Assembly: GCA_003697085.1 (NCBI GenBank)
Contig: RFFU01000071.1
Coordinates: 1-34,339 of the forward strand
Length of the DNA stretch: 34,339 nt
DNA from: Candidatus Hydrogenedentota bacterium
Lineage (GTDB): Bacteria; UBA8481; J006
Direction of reading: 5' to 3'
The notes under the pieces are model-generated. The model had not been told where the DNA came from, did not search any database, and saw only the letters and a program-made list of their open reading frames with translations. Of the stretch, positions 1-8,111 are shown piece by piece. Each line of letters opens with the position of its first letter. The stretch's first letter is position 1. Made by a program: the position numbers and the translations under genes.

Positions 1-26
1 AGGGGGGAGCGAAGCGACACACTGGT

Positions 27-346
27 GTCATCCCGAGTTCTCCGTAAGGCGAACGAGGGATCCCCTCCGCGTGAAATTCTGTGCAGGGGGACGCGCCAAC
101 AGGTAGGGGCGACCGGCCGGTCGCCCCTACGGTCCGCGATCGGATCCATCTGCCTTCTTTTCTCTGCCGTTTTTCGCAGACTGGAGAGTCTGCGCTCCAA
201 ATCTTCTGTTCCCTCCTCCCCTTTTTCCTTTTCCCTTTTGCCTCTTCCCTTTTCCCTTTTTCCTTTTGCCTTTTGACTTTTGCCTTTTCCTTTTTCCGTG
301 CGCTTCGTGTCCTCCGTGGTTTTCTTTCTTCCGTGTGCTCCGTGGT
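27..346 (+). repeat. Composite intergenic repeat, copy 1
   Basis: This gap before pcm has no convincing gene. It is built of ordered modules that recur at 9171-9360 and 10273-10621. They are a GTCATCCCGAG...GAGGGATCC segment (about 27-65), a perfect 28-base palindrome at 103-130 with arms GTAGGGGCGACC/GGTCGCCCCTAC, and a hairpin GCAGACTGGAGAGTCTGC at 176-193 (7-bp stem, GGAG loop) followed by GCTCC. Next come a long C/T-only tract of CCTTTT/TTTGCC units (about 199-297) and several copies of a CCGTG(G/T) motif ending at 345. The right end touches the stop codon of the leftward pcm gene, so on that strand the element would form the 3' untranslated region. Confidence 0.85.
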
Positions 347-976
347 TCACCCCGCCTCCGAAATCAATGGCACAAACCGTACGCCGCATAAGAATTCCCG
401 ATCCCAGGAATTCTCGTCGCTACGGGTGACGCGCAGAAGTTCCTGTGAAAAGCGATCTCCGACCGGGATGATGAGCCTCCCACCGATTTTCAGTTGTCTC
501 AAAAGCGCCGGGGGGATTTTTGGTGTCTGGGCTGCAACGACGATGGCGTCATACGGGGACTCGGCTTCCCATCCAAGACCGCCGTCTCCCAAGAGACACG
601 TGACATTTTCATAACCCTCCAAGCGTTTCCGGGCGCGTTCGTGGAGTTCGGGGATGCGTTCGATCGTCACGACCTTTTCGACCAATTCCGCAAGAATCGC
701 CGCCTGATACCCCGAACCCGTACCGACATCGAGGACCGTCTCCGATCCGCCCAAGCGGCAGGCCTCGGTCATCAAGGCCACGATGTAAGGTTGAGAGATC
801 GTCTGGCCGCAACCGATCGGGAGCGGGAAATCCCCGTAGGCCGCCGCCTCGTCTCCCGCCCGCACGAAACTTTCTCTGGGAACTTTTCGAAAGGCTTCGA
901 TCACCCGCGGATCACGAATCCCCCGACCCTCGAGGTCGAAGCGGATCATTCGTTCTTTTGCTTCGTTTTTCTCCAC
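347..976 (-). CDS. pcm: Protein-L-isoaspartate O-methyltransferase
   Basis: A 209-residue protein of normal family length. Pcm methylates the alpha-carboxyl of L-isoaspartyl residues in aged proteins with S-adenosylmethionine, starting their repair; it is cytosolic. Visible family signatures are the IGCGQTISQPYIVALM segment, the glycine-rich SAM loop VLDVGTGSGYQAAIL, the acidic ribose-binding strand VTIERIPEL, and the YDAIVVAA and LKIGGRLIIPVG strands. I take GTG at 976 as start; AAGG lies 8 bases upstream and the protein then begins MEKNEAKERM, as expected for the short N-terminal helix. It is divergent from the 1142 gene, with a 165-base gap. Its 3' end runs directly into a composite repeat. 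Confidence 0.95.
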   Translation of the reverse strand: MEKNEAKERMIRFDLEGRGIRDPRVIEAFRKVPRESFVRAGDEAAAYGDFPLPIGCGQTISQPYIVALMTEACRLGGSETVLDVGTGSGYQAAILAELVEKVVTIERIPELHERARKRLEGYENVTCLLGDGGLGWEAESPYDAIVVAAQTPKIPPALLRQLKIGGRLIIPVGDRFSQELLRVTRSDENSWDREFLCGVRFVPLISEAG

Positions 977-1001
977 GGCGTTAACCTTACCCGTATGCGT
1001 T

Positions 1002-1030
1002 TTGACTTCTCTTCCCCGGAAGCATATAGT
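1002..1030 (+). promoter_or_regulatory. Sigma70-type promoter for the envelope gene chain
   Basis: TTGACT at 1002-1007 and TATAGT at 1025-1030 are separated by exactly 17 bases, a strong match to the housekeeping consensus. It points toward the 1142-7998 genes. The expected transcription start (about 7 bases after the -10 box) falls on or next to the ATG at 1038. The call rests on consensus matching only. Confidence 0.6.
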
Positions 1031-1037
1031 CGAATCG

Positions 1038-1148
1038 ATGGAAAAGAGAAATGCTTCATTCCTGAAATCTTCCGAGGAGGAAGAGACTTTCTCGCCCCTG
1101 TTCAGGATTCCGGCCGTTGCGGACCGCGGGAGTTTTCGGCCGTGGTAA
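1038..1148 (+). CDS. Possible leaderless leader ORF (36 aa)
   Basis: ATG at 1038 lies 7 bases after the predicted -10 box, the geometry of a leaderless message. The ORF (begins MEKRNASFLK, ends SFRPW) stops at TAA 1146-1148, overlapping the proposed GTG start of the next gene at 1142 by 7 bases. It may be a coupled leader peptide. Alternatively it may be the true cytoplasmic N-terminus of the next protein, separated from it by one frameshift: it would supply charged residues before that protein's hydrophobic helix. No family is recognised. Confidence 0.3.
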   Translation: MEKRNASFLKSSEEEETFSPLFRIPAVADRGSFRPW

Positions 1149-2014
1149 CGGCGTTCGTCTTAATTCTTTTCGGCGCCGGAGCCGATACGACTCCCATCAT
1201 TCTTCCACCGCCGCCTGTTGTGCGCGCCGTCGAGCGCGATGGAATGAGCGACACGGCAAGTCCACTCGAATCCACTCTGCTCGAACCTCCAAGACCCACC
1301 ATTCGCAAGACCCCTTCCGCGAAGCCGACACCTCCTCCTCTCCCGAAACCTTCGCTCGACTCCGCCCTCCCTTCCTCCGAAAACGATACTCCCTCGAACA
1401 TTTCACCGACTCGTTCGATCGATACAAATCCGACATTGCTTCCTCCCGAGTCTCCCTCCGCCGCTCCCTCATCCGAAATACGCGCCACTCATCTCCTTCC
1501 GACGATTCCTGAACGCGTTCCGGTGAATCAGCCCTTCACCGTCACGCTGCAGGCCGTGGATCGTTGGGGCGCCGTTGACACGACATTTCAGGAACGTGTC
1601 TTCTTCGAATGTATTCTCGGCGTCATTCCCGTTGCATCGTCGCGTCTATGGAACGACGGAGTCTTTTCCGATTCCGTCGTGATCCCGAAACCCGGCCGAA
1701 AAATTCTGCTGCGGATCCGAGCCGGCGGCCTGAGCGTTGCTCGACACGTCGATGTCTTTCTTCCGAAGCCCGTCGCTCAAGACTGGGAGCGGAAGGCGGA
1801 ACGGCTGTTGCGGGCCCGAAAGATTCCGGAAGCCATCGCGGCGTTGGAGAAGGCTTCGCGGGCGGCGCGGTATGAGGACGCGGAGATCGAACGGAAGATT
1901 GCGCGACTCTATCTGCGTCTCGAAAAATTTGATCAGGCCCGGATCCACTATGAGAAAGCGCTCGCGATTTCTCTCCGTTCCGCACGTGGCCAGGGAACAA
2001 CGGCGCGGCCGTGA
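1142..2014 (+). CDS. Proline-rich, TPR-containing envelope protein
   Basis: A 290-residue protein of unknown function. From GTG 1142 it starts with a hydrophobic stretch (VVTAFVLILFGAGA) that could be a signal peptide or an uncleaved membrane anchor. A Pro/Ser/Thr-rich linker follows (about residues 20-115), then a beta-rich domain that looks immunoglobulin-like (about 120-215). The C-terminus has one to two TPR-like helical hairpins with typical spacing, such as AERLLRARKIPEAIAALEKA and IARLYLRLEKFDQARIHYEK. The anchor plus proline-rich spacer suggests a periplasm-facing scaffold. The start is uncertain: the frame stays open far upstream, antisense to pcm, but GTG 1142 has GGGAG 9 bases upstream and places the hydrophobic segment first. 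Its stop overlaps the next start (GTGA). Confidence 0.6.
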   Translation: MVTAFVLILFGAGADTTPIILPPPPVVRAVERDGMSDTASPLESTLLEPPRPTIRKTPSAKPTPPPLPKPSLDSALPSSENDTPSNISPTRSIDTNPTLLPPESPSAAPSSEIRATHLLPTIPERVPVNQPFTVTLQAVDRWGAVDTTFQERVFFECILGVIPVASSRLWNDGVFSDSVVIPKPGRKILLRIRAGGLSVARHVDVFLPKPVAQDWERKAERLLRARKIPEAIAALEKASRAARYEDAEIERKIARLYLRLEKFDQARIHYEKALAISLRSARGQGTTARP

Positions 2015-3531
2015 AATTCTCTTTCTTCCAGGCAACCCGTTCCCTTGTCGTTCTTCTCGGCGGTTTTCTTTTGCTCTCCGCCTTCCCCCACCTTGCTTGC
2101 GCCCCCGTGCTCTCTTCCTCCCCTCGCGCTCGCCCGCCGTCCCCCGGCGAAGCCGCCCCGAATGGATTCGATCCGGACGATCCCGTTCAGTTGGCGCAGG
2201 CCTGGCAGGCCTTTCTTGCATCGGAGACGAGGCCACGGATCGGTTTGGCCTTGGGGGGCGGAGGCGCCCGTGGTATGGCTCACATCGGCGTGCTCAAGTC
2301 GCTCGAAGCGGCCGGCATCCCGGTCGATGTCGTTACCGGAACCAGTATCGGATCCTTCATCGGTGCGCTCTACGCCGCCGGCGCTTCGCCCGCGCAGATC
2401 CAGAAGATCGCCGAAACAACAAACTGGTCGAATCTGGTCGAGCAAAAACAATCGCGCATCGGCCTCTTCTCGACGCGCCGCCTCGAGCTCTTCATCGAGG
2501 AAGATATGCGTTCTTTTCTTCGAGAACAGCCTACCGATACCGGTTCCTCCGCGCCCGTCCGCGAAAGCAAAATGGGTCCCGCGCGGGAAGACCGCTTCAT
2601 CACGTTCGACGAACTCAAGCGTCCCTTTCTCTGCACGGCTACTGATCTTTATTCGGGTGAGATCGTCGTATTTGAATCCGGGCCGGTCGCGACCGCCGTC
2701 CGCGCTTCCTGCTCCATTCCGGGCCTCTTCGAGCCGATTTTCGTGGGGGATCGGCTTCTCGTGGATGGAGGCGTTCTTATGAATCTTCCCGTCTCGCTCT
2801 GTTTCCAGAAAGGAGCCGATGTTGTCATAGCCGTCGATGTCGAAAACGACTCACCGGGAAACCTGACCGGCCTTATCGACGTTCTTGGCCAGATCATTCG
2901 CATCCAGGGGCGCGCTTTGACGGCTCCGGAGCGTGAGAAGGCCGATGTCATTCTCACGCCGCACGTCGGCGACATCGGGATGACCGATTTGTCTCGAACG
3001 CGGGAGGCGATCCGCGAGGGAACGATCACCGGCCACCTCGCCGCCTCGGCCATCAAGAAATATCTTCTCGGATTCCAGCAACGCGCTTTCGTTCGGGCGG
3101 CATTGGATTCAGAGGTCGCGGCGATGCGGCGGCGCGTCGAAGAGGTTCCCGTCGAGCAGGCGACGGCGAACACCCGGACGGACCCCCGGAGTCTTCTTTC
3201 GGGGGCCGAGGCGGCGGTCCGCCTCGGGCTCTTCGACGAGGCCTTGAATTTCCTGCGAAGCCTCCCTACCGGATTCAATCCGGCGCGGGTTCGCTTCCTC
3301 AAAACGCTGTCCTTGATTCGTCTAGGACGCGCTCCGGATTCGATACCTATCGAGACGCCGGAAGGAATTCTGGCGCGCGACGAAGTGCGTCTCCTGGCCG
3401 CCGCTGCGCTCGACCAAGGACGCCCGGATCTCTTTCGCTCCCTCCTCCGAGCCCCTTCGCCTCCTCTCCCTGACACCGCACTCTCCTCAAACACCCCCAC
3501 GGCCGTTCTCCGTTCCCGAGACGTTCCGTAA
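2011..3531 (+). CDS. Patatin-like phospholipase
   Basis: A 506-residue serine lipase of the RssA/NTE branch of patatins, predicted to hydrolyse phospholipid acyl esters. The catalytic domain begins near residue 77 with the oxyanion loop GLALGGGGARGMAHIGVL. The nucleophile elbow GTSIG places Ser112. The dyad Asp252 is in LLVDGGVLMNLPV. A hydrophobic N-terminus (RSLVVLLGGFLLLSAFPHLACA) predicts export; Cys30 is an imperfect lipobox candidate, so lipid anchoring is possible but unproven. The C-terminal region from about residue 370 is helical and repeat-like and is not part of the standard patatin domain. It starts with GTG inside the previous stop codon and ends 5 bases before the next gene, so it is probably co-transcribed with both. 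Confidence 0.88.
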   Translation: MKFSFFQATRSLVVLLGGFLLLSAFPHLACAPVLSSSPRARPPSPGEAAPNGFDPDDPVQLAQAWQAFLASETRPRIGLALGGGGARGMAHIGVLKSLEAAGIPVDVVTGTSIGSFIGALYAAGASPAQIQKIAETTNWSNLVEQKQSRIGLFSTRRLELFIEEDMRSFLREQPTDTGSSAPVRESKMGPAREDRFITFDELKRPFLCTATDLYSGEIVVFESGPVATAVRASCSIPGLFEPIFVGDRLLVDGGVLMNLPVSLCFQKGADVVIAVDVENDSPGNLTGLIDVLGQIIRIQGRALTAPEREKADVILTPHVGDIGMTDLSRTREAIREGTITGHLAASAIKKYLLGFQQRAFVRAALDSEVAAMRRRVEEVPVEQATANTRTDPRSLLSGAEAAVRLGLFDEALNFLRSLPTGFNPARVRFLKTLSLIRLGRAPDSIPIETPEGILARDEVRLLAAAALDQGRPDLFRSLLRAPSPPLPDTALSSNTPTAVLRSRDVP

Positions 3532-3536
3532 GCACG

Positions 3537-5792
3537 ATGCGGAGAGGACTCATCTCCTTTCTCCTTCTTTTCTCCATCTCCTTCAATCTTTCTCTCGCAA
3601 CTCCCCCGGAATTCTCTCGGGACTCTCCCGAGAAAACCGCACTTTCTCTTCTTGAAGCCTTGACTCGACGCGATCCGCGGACGGCCCTGCGTCTCGTCAC
3701 GAAGATTTCACCGAGGAGCCCGAGAGAAGAAAGGAAACTGCGGTGGGTTTCCGGCAATCTCCGATTCATAACCGGAGATACCGCGGGGGCATTGGCGGAG
3801 TGGGAGGTGTTGTCGAAGGAACTTACTCCTCTCGGTCTCGCATCAGCACGCCGGATCGCTCAAACCCGTTTCACCACCGGCGCCAGCGCCCTCGCCTCCG
3901 CCGAACCCCTCGAACTCTTCCGCTATTCTCCCGCCTTCGCCTCTCAAGCGCTTCTCGAAATAGGACGGCTCCTCGCCCGGGAAGACGACCGTTACAACGC
4001 TTCCCGTATCTGGCTCGAACTCCTCGAAAAATACCCGGACTCGTCCGAGGCGTATCCCTCCGTCCTTCTTCTGATGAACCTCGGTTCCTCGTCCCCCTTT
4101 CCTACACTGGCTCGGTCCCGCCCCGATCTTCTCCTGCGTGCCGCGCGTATCGCCATGATCAAGGACGATCCCCTTTCGGCCATGGCCCTCCTCGATCTCT
4201 TCGAAGCGGTTCCGCTTGAACCGCGGATGCGCCTCGATGTTTCGACACTTCAAGCCCAAGCCTTCTTCCTGGCGAATCGCTACGAAGACGCGGCGCGTTC
4301 GTTCCGCTCAGCCAGACGCGCCGCACTCGCGCTCCACCGCGACGATGCGTCTTTGCTTCTCGGAGCCGCCCTCGCGGACGCCTATGCTGGAAACGCTGTT
4401 GAGGCGTTGCCGCTCTTTCGAAAGGTTCCTGTCGTAGAATCGCCGGAATTTCTCGACGAGGCTTTCGAGAACCTCGTGGAACGCGCGGCGTTCCACGGAC
4501 AGACCTCCCTCGCCTCCTCCCTCGCCAAGATCGCTCCGCACGGTTCCTACGCTCCTTTCCATTCCGCGCTTCTTGAGGCTCTCTCTCCCACTCGCTCGAC
4601 CGCTGGGCCCCGCGATCCTCTTTCGCGAGGAGTTCTGAAGGCTCTCCTCACCTCCGCCTACCAAATCAAGGAGCCGTTCGACCGTGTTTTGGCCCTCGCC
4701 GCCGTCACCGAACTCTCCTCGACGGTCTCCTCCGCGGACGCGTGGAAAAATCTTCTCTATGAGACGGAGGAACCGGAACTCTTGGCCGCTGTGGCGAAGA
4801 AAATCCGCACCGGTTCCGAACTGTCGGACCTCCTCCCCGTTTCCACTCTTCTCGCTCCATCGGAAACTCTGAAACAAAATCGCGAAGCCAACTACCTCCT
4901 CCGCGCCCTCCAACAAGAATGTCCCCGTCTCGCGCGGAACGACTGTCTCCCACGCGCCCGAGCCCTGGTTCTCGGATATCCCGGAACCCGAACAGCCCAT
5001 GCGGCACGGCGATGGATTCAAGCGGAATGGGAACGGTTCTTCCGGAGTCGTTCTCGTGCCGCAACACTCTTTCCCCCGGAGAAGACCGCATCGGCCGCCG
5101 CCAGGTACCCGTTTCTTTCCCTTCTCTTCCCCTCCGAACCACAGAAGTCACTCTTTCAGTTCCATCGGGCTCTGGCGGAAAAGAAGGTCGGCAAGGCGCT
5201 GGCCTTTCTGCGATCCTCCGCTCTTTCCGTCGGACGACATGCTTGGATACCGGAGGACCTACCTCCGAAGTACAAGGCGCGATTCTTTCCCCTCTTCGAA
5301 GCGGAGGTCGTAAGGAAGTATTGCTCCGCCGCCGAAATCGAAACGCCGCTCGTACACGCTCTCATCTGGAGCGAATCCGGCGGCGACCCCCTCTACCGGA
5401 CGCGGTTCCGCCTGGGAATCGGAGCCGTTGATCAAACCGTCCTTCCCTTCCTCTCCCTCTCCGACGCACAGGAATCCCCGTTTGATCCCTCTCTTCTCTT
5501 TCAACCCACGGCCGGAGTTCGATTCTTGATCGCGAATCTAAAACTTCTCCGGGAGGAGACGGGATTCGATTCGTATCGAATCGCCGCCGTCAAAATCGCC
5601 GGCGTCACAAACTTCCCTCGTCTCTCTCCGCAAAGCCATCCTTTCGCCTTCACAGCCACACTTCCGACGAAAAAAGCCCGAAGGATTTATCTTCGCTTCC
5701 TCTACGCCTATTCCGTCTATTCCGGAAACGGCGATCTCTTGAAGATATCGACTGCACCGGGAAGTTCTTCCGAAGGAGCCTCGAATGACTGA
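3537..5792 (+). CDS. Soluble lytic transglycosylase-like protein
   Basis: A 751-residue exported protein with a signal peptide (MRRGLISFLLLFSISFNLSLA). Most of it is a long alpha-helical, TPR-like array (about residues 30-560), the architecture of Slt70-type murein transglycosylases. The C-terminal SLT-like domain is recognisable: HALIWSESGGDP carries the catalytic Glu613 in the ES motif, GIGAVDQTVLP stands where GLMQIMP is usual, and DPSLLFQPTAGVRFLIANL matches the substrate-groove helix. The family's AYNAG motif is replaced by AAVKIAG, so activity is likely but not certain. The likely role is cleavage of peptidoglycan glycan strands in the periplasm. ATG 3537 follows the patatin stop by 5 bases; the 3' end overlaps the DUF2723 gene by 8 bases. 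Confidence 0.75.
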   Translation: MRRGLISFLLLFSISFNLSLATPPEFSRDSPEKTALSLLEALTRRDPRTALRLVTKISPRSPREERKLRWVSGNLRFITGDTAGALAEWEVLSKELTPLGLASARRIAQTRFTTGASALASAEPLELFRYSPAFASQALLEIGRLLAREDDRYNASRIWLELLEKYPDSSEAYPSVLLLMNLGSSSPFPTLARSRPDLLLRAARIAMIKDDPLSAMALLDLFEAVPLEPRMRLDVSTLQAQAFFLANRYEDAARSFRSARRAALALHRDDASLLLGAALADAYAGNAVEALPLFRKVPVVESPEFLDEAFENLVERAAFHGQTSLASSLAKIAPHGSYAPFHSALLEALSPTRSTAGPRDPLSRGVLKALLTSAYQIKEPFDRVLALAAVTELSSTVSSADAWKNLLYETEEPELLAAVAKKIRTGSELSDLLPVSTLLAPSETLKQNREANYLLRALQQECPRLARNDCLPRARALVLGYPGTRTAHAARRWIQAEWERFFRSRSRAATLFPPEKTASAAARYPFLSLLFPSEPQKSLFQFHRALAEKKVGKALAFLRSSALSVGRHAWIPEDLPPKYKARFFPLFEAEVVRKYCSAAEIETPLVHALIWSESGGDPLYRTRFRLGIGAVDQTVLPFLSLSDAQESPFDPSLLFQPTAGVRFLIANLKLLREETGFDSYRIAAVKIAGVTNFPRLSPQSHPFAFTATLPTKKARRIYLRFLYAYSVYSGNGDLLKISTAPGSSSEGASND

Positions 5793-7998
5793 CGACGCGT
5801 TTTCCGGTCCGTTTCACTCCGAACCCCGTCGCGAAGAAAAGATGTCTCCCTCACGGGAATTTTTTCGGAAACTTCTCGCCGGGGGACTCTTCCTCGCTTT
5901 GCTCGGCCTCTATTTTTTCTCCTCCGTTCCCGGACTTGGAACCGAGGATTCCGCCGAGTTGGCGGCGGGAGCGCGCCTCTTGACGATGGTCCATGCGCCG
6001 GGGTATCCGCTTTACCTTCTTCTCGGAAAACTCTTCTGTCTTCCTGAATCAGACTCGCGGTTTCAGGGACTCTTCCCGGGCCACGGCCTCGTTCTCTTTT
6101 CCGTCCTTACGGGCGCGGCCGCGATCGCGCTTCTCTTCCTCTTCTTGTCCCGCCGGGCTTCAACGACGAGCGCGGCGGCCGGAGCGTTGACGTTGGGGTT
6201 CGCCGTCGGGTTCTGGAAGACCGCGACGGAGATCGAGGTGTACAGCCTCCAGTTTCTCCTCTTCATCGCGCTCCTGGCCGTCGTCCGAGCCGCCGGGGAG
6301 TTTCCTACTCCGTATCGCGTGCGTCTTCTCGGCCTCCTTCTCGGCATCTCGCTCGCCCACCATATCGGTGTCCTCATCCACATCCCCGCTTTGGCGCTCT
6401 ATGTCGCGTGGCATTGGAAGGCGCGGCGCCGTTTTCCGGAGCCGGGAGACGCCGGCGCGGGACTCCTCTATCTCCTCTTCGGTCTGGCCGCGTATTCCAC
6501 GCTTCTCGCTCTCTCCGCCCGTCCCAATCCGCCGTTCATCTCGTGGAAGCCGATCCGATCACTGCCGATGCTTCTTCACGTCGCCACGGGAGCCGGGTTC
6601 AAACGGCTTCTCTTCCATGTGCCGTTCTCCGAGGTGATGCACCGTCTGCTGGTGCTCCCTCTCGGCCTCCTTCTTTCGCTGCCCGTCGCGGGAATCTTTT
6701 TTTCACTCGTGGGAATCCCGGTGACCTTTCGGCGCGATCTTCCTTGGGCGGCGCTTCTGACGGCCGTCGCCGCCGTCTCCATTTTTCACACCGCCAACTA
6801 CGACGTTCTCGACCCGGAACGCTTCGTCCTTCCCGCTCTTCTTCCTCTGGCGATCTTCGCCGGAGAAGGTTTCCGATGGATCGAGCAGCGCTGGTTTCCT
6901 TCGAACGGATCGAGAGGAATCCTGATTCTCATCTTCATCGCCTCCGCGCTCGTTCCCCGTTTTCAGACCGGGTTCTTCTCCCGACCGGCGGAACGGACCT
7001 TCGCCGTGGACGCCGGACGGGCGATCCTTCGGTATCACGAGGAAGCCTTTCGCGACACGGTCTCTGTTCGGGACGAATGGTTCCCCGAACGCAAGGGACC
7101 GCCGGCATCGAGTGTCATTTGGTGCGACTGGCACTTCTATCCCGTTCTGAAGTATTTTCAACTTGTCGAGAAGCGTGGCACGCATGTTTTGATTTTCATG
7201 GACACGGACGTCGCCACGCCGGGACGATACTTTCTTCCGGGCCGAACGTTTACCCTCAATCCCTCCCTCGATCTCGGCGACTCCTTTTTCCTCGCAATGG
7301 ATCATCTTCAGTGGCGCGTGGAGCCGCCGCATGTTCCGGAGCCTGTTCCGGAAGAAAAGGGGCAAGAATTCCCCGATTCGGAAATCCTCGGAACCTCCGA
7401 CGGCATCTCGATCGTCCGAGCGGATTTTTCCGAAACCCTGGTTCCGTCGCGGCCCGTTCCCGTGGATTTGTACCTCCGCCGCTCTTCCAACTCCTCGGAT
7501 ACCGTCATACTCGAGCTGATTTTGAAGCGCGACGGTGTGCCGATTATGGTTACTCCGGGAGCACCATTGGGATGGCATTTCCCACCGAAACGTTGGATCC
7601 CGGAGGCGATCTATCGGGAAAGGACGGAAACGATTCTTCCCTCGGGCGCCGTCCGACACCGCGCCGGTTCCGTCTTTTCCCTTCACGCCCGTCTTCGTAC
7701 CGCGACCGCTGATACGGTTGTTCCTCTGGGAACGATGAAATTACAACGGAAAAAAAGTCCGTCTCCAAATAGACGGCTGTTTCTTGGTTGGAAATTCCAC
7801 ACAAGATCCGGACGGCCGAACGGGAAGACGACGAAGGCGTTTTTTCTGAAAAGACACTTGCCTGCCGGCTGGAAGGTTTGCGCCTCCAGGGAGGCTCGGT
7901 TTTCGGAATTCCCTTCTTCCCATAACCCGTTATGCGGCCCCTACGGGGCGAACGTTGGTTTTCCACAAGCCCGTCCCTTCTGTTCGATACCTCTTTGA
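5785..7998 (+). CDS. DUF2723 multi-spanning membrane protein, possible C-terminal frameshift
   Basis: A 737-residue membrane protein with about ten hydrophobic helices in the first 380 residues. The DUF2723 signature is clear: GTEDSAELAAGARL, then HAPGYPLYLLLGKLF, in the first extracytoplasmic loop. The family is related to GT-C glycosyltransferases (the eukaryotic TMEM260 group O-mannosylates proteins), so sugar transfer from a lipid donor is plausible but unproven here. A soluble, mostly beta region follows the membrane part. ATG 5785 has GGAG 7 bases upstream and overlaps the preceding gene. From about 7750 the reading frame becomes basic and unusual. Another frame, open from 7773 to a TAA at 7923-7925, reads like normal protein, so the authentic end may be 7925. 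Confidence 0.85.
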   Translation: MTDDAFSGPFHSEPRREEKMSPSREFFRKLLAGGLFLALLGLYFFSSVPGLGTEDSAELAAGARLLTMVHAPGYPLYLLLGKLFCLPESDSRFQGLFPGHGLVLFSVLTGAAAIALLFLFLSRRASTTSAAAGALTLGFAVGFWKTATEIEVYSLQFLLFIALLAVVRAAGEFPTPYRVRLLGLLLGISLAHHIGVLIHIPALALYVAWHWKARRRFPEPGDAGAGLLYLLFGLAAYSTLLALSARPNPPFISWKPIRSLPMLLHVATGAGFKRLLFHVPFSEVMHRLLVLPLGLLLSLPVAGIFFSLVGIPVTFRRDLPWAALLTAVAAVSIFHTANYDVLDPERFVLPALLPLAIFAGEGFRWIEQRWFPSNGSRGILILIFIASALVPRFQTGFFSRPAERTFAVDAGRAILRYHEEAFRDTVSVRDEWFPERKGPPASSVIWCDWHFYPVLKYFQLVEKRGTHVLIFMDTDVATPGRYFLPGRTFTLNPSLDLGDSFFLAMDHLQWRVEPPHVPEPVPEEKGQEFPDSEILGTSDGISIVRADFSETLVPSRPVPVDLYLRRSSNSSDTVILELILKRDGVPIMVTPGAPLGWHFPPKRWIPEAIYRERTETILPSGAVRHRAGSVFSLHARLRTATADTVVPLGTMKLQRKKSPSPNRRLFLGWKFHTRSGRPNGKTTKAFFLKRHLPAGWKVCASREARFSEFPSSHNPLCGPYGANVGFPQARPFCSIPL

Positions 7999-8034
7999 AG
8001 TTCCATTGACCCGAGGAAGGGAAAGGAGGATAGT
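7949..8034 (+). promoter_or_regulatory. Candidate recA promoter with a weak LexA-like site
   Basis: TTGACC at 8006-8011 and GATAGT at 8029-8034 are 17 bases apart, a fair sigma70-type match upstream of recA. At 7949-7962 lies CGAAC-N4-GTTTT, one half-site base away from the Gram-positive type LexA box (CGAAC-N4-GTTCG). Caution: GGCGAACGTTGG also occurs in a repeat cluster at 30646-30657, so the site may be a repeat remnant rather than an operator. Confidence 0.3.
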
Positions 8035-8111
8035 TCCCTCTGCTCGATCACCTGTCGAGAGGCACGGCGGTCTCGACATTCTCGAAAATCGCGATGGGAG
8101 TTACAAAAAGC

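Noticed and set aside
494-1141. Upstream extension of the 1142 gene frame through pcm
   Set aside because: The extension is entirely antisense to pcm and has no ribosome binding site; the GTG at 1142 sits right before the hydrophobic segment.
2649-3500. Long antisense ORF within the patatin gene
   Set aside because: Arginine/serine-rich shadow of a well-supported coding frame, common in GC-rich DNA.
7949-7962. Confident LexA operator upstream of recA
   Set aside because: One half-site is imperfect, and the GGCGAACGTTGG core also occurs in an intergenic repeat at 30646-30657, so it is kept only as a weak possibility within the promoter entry.
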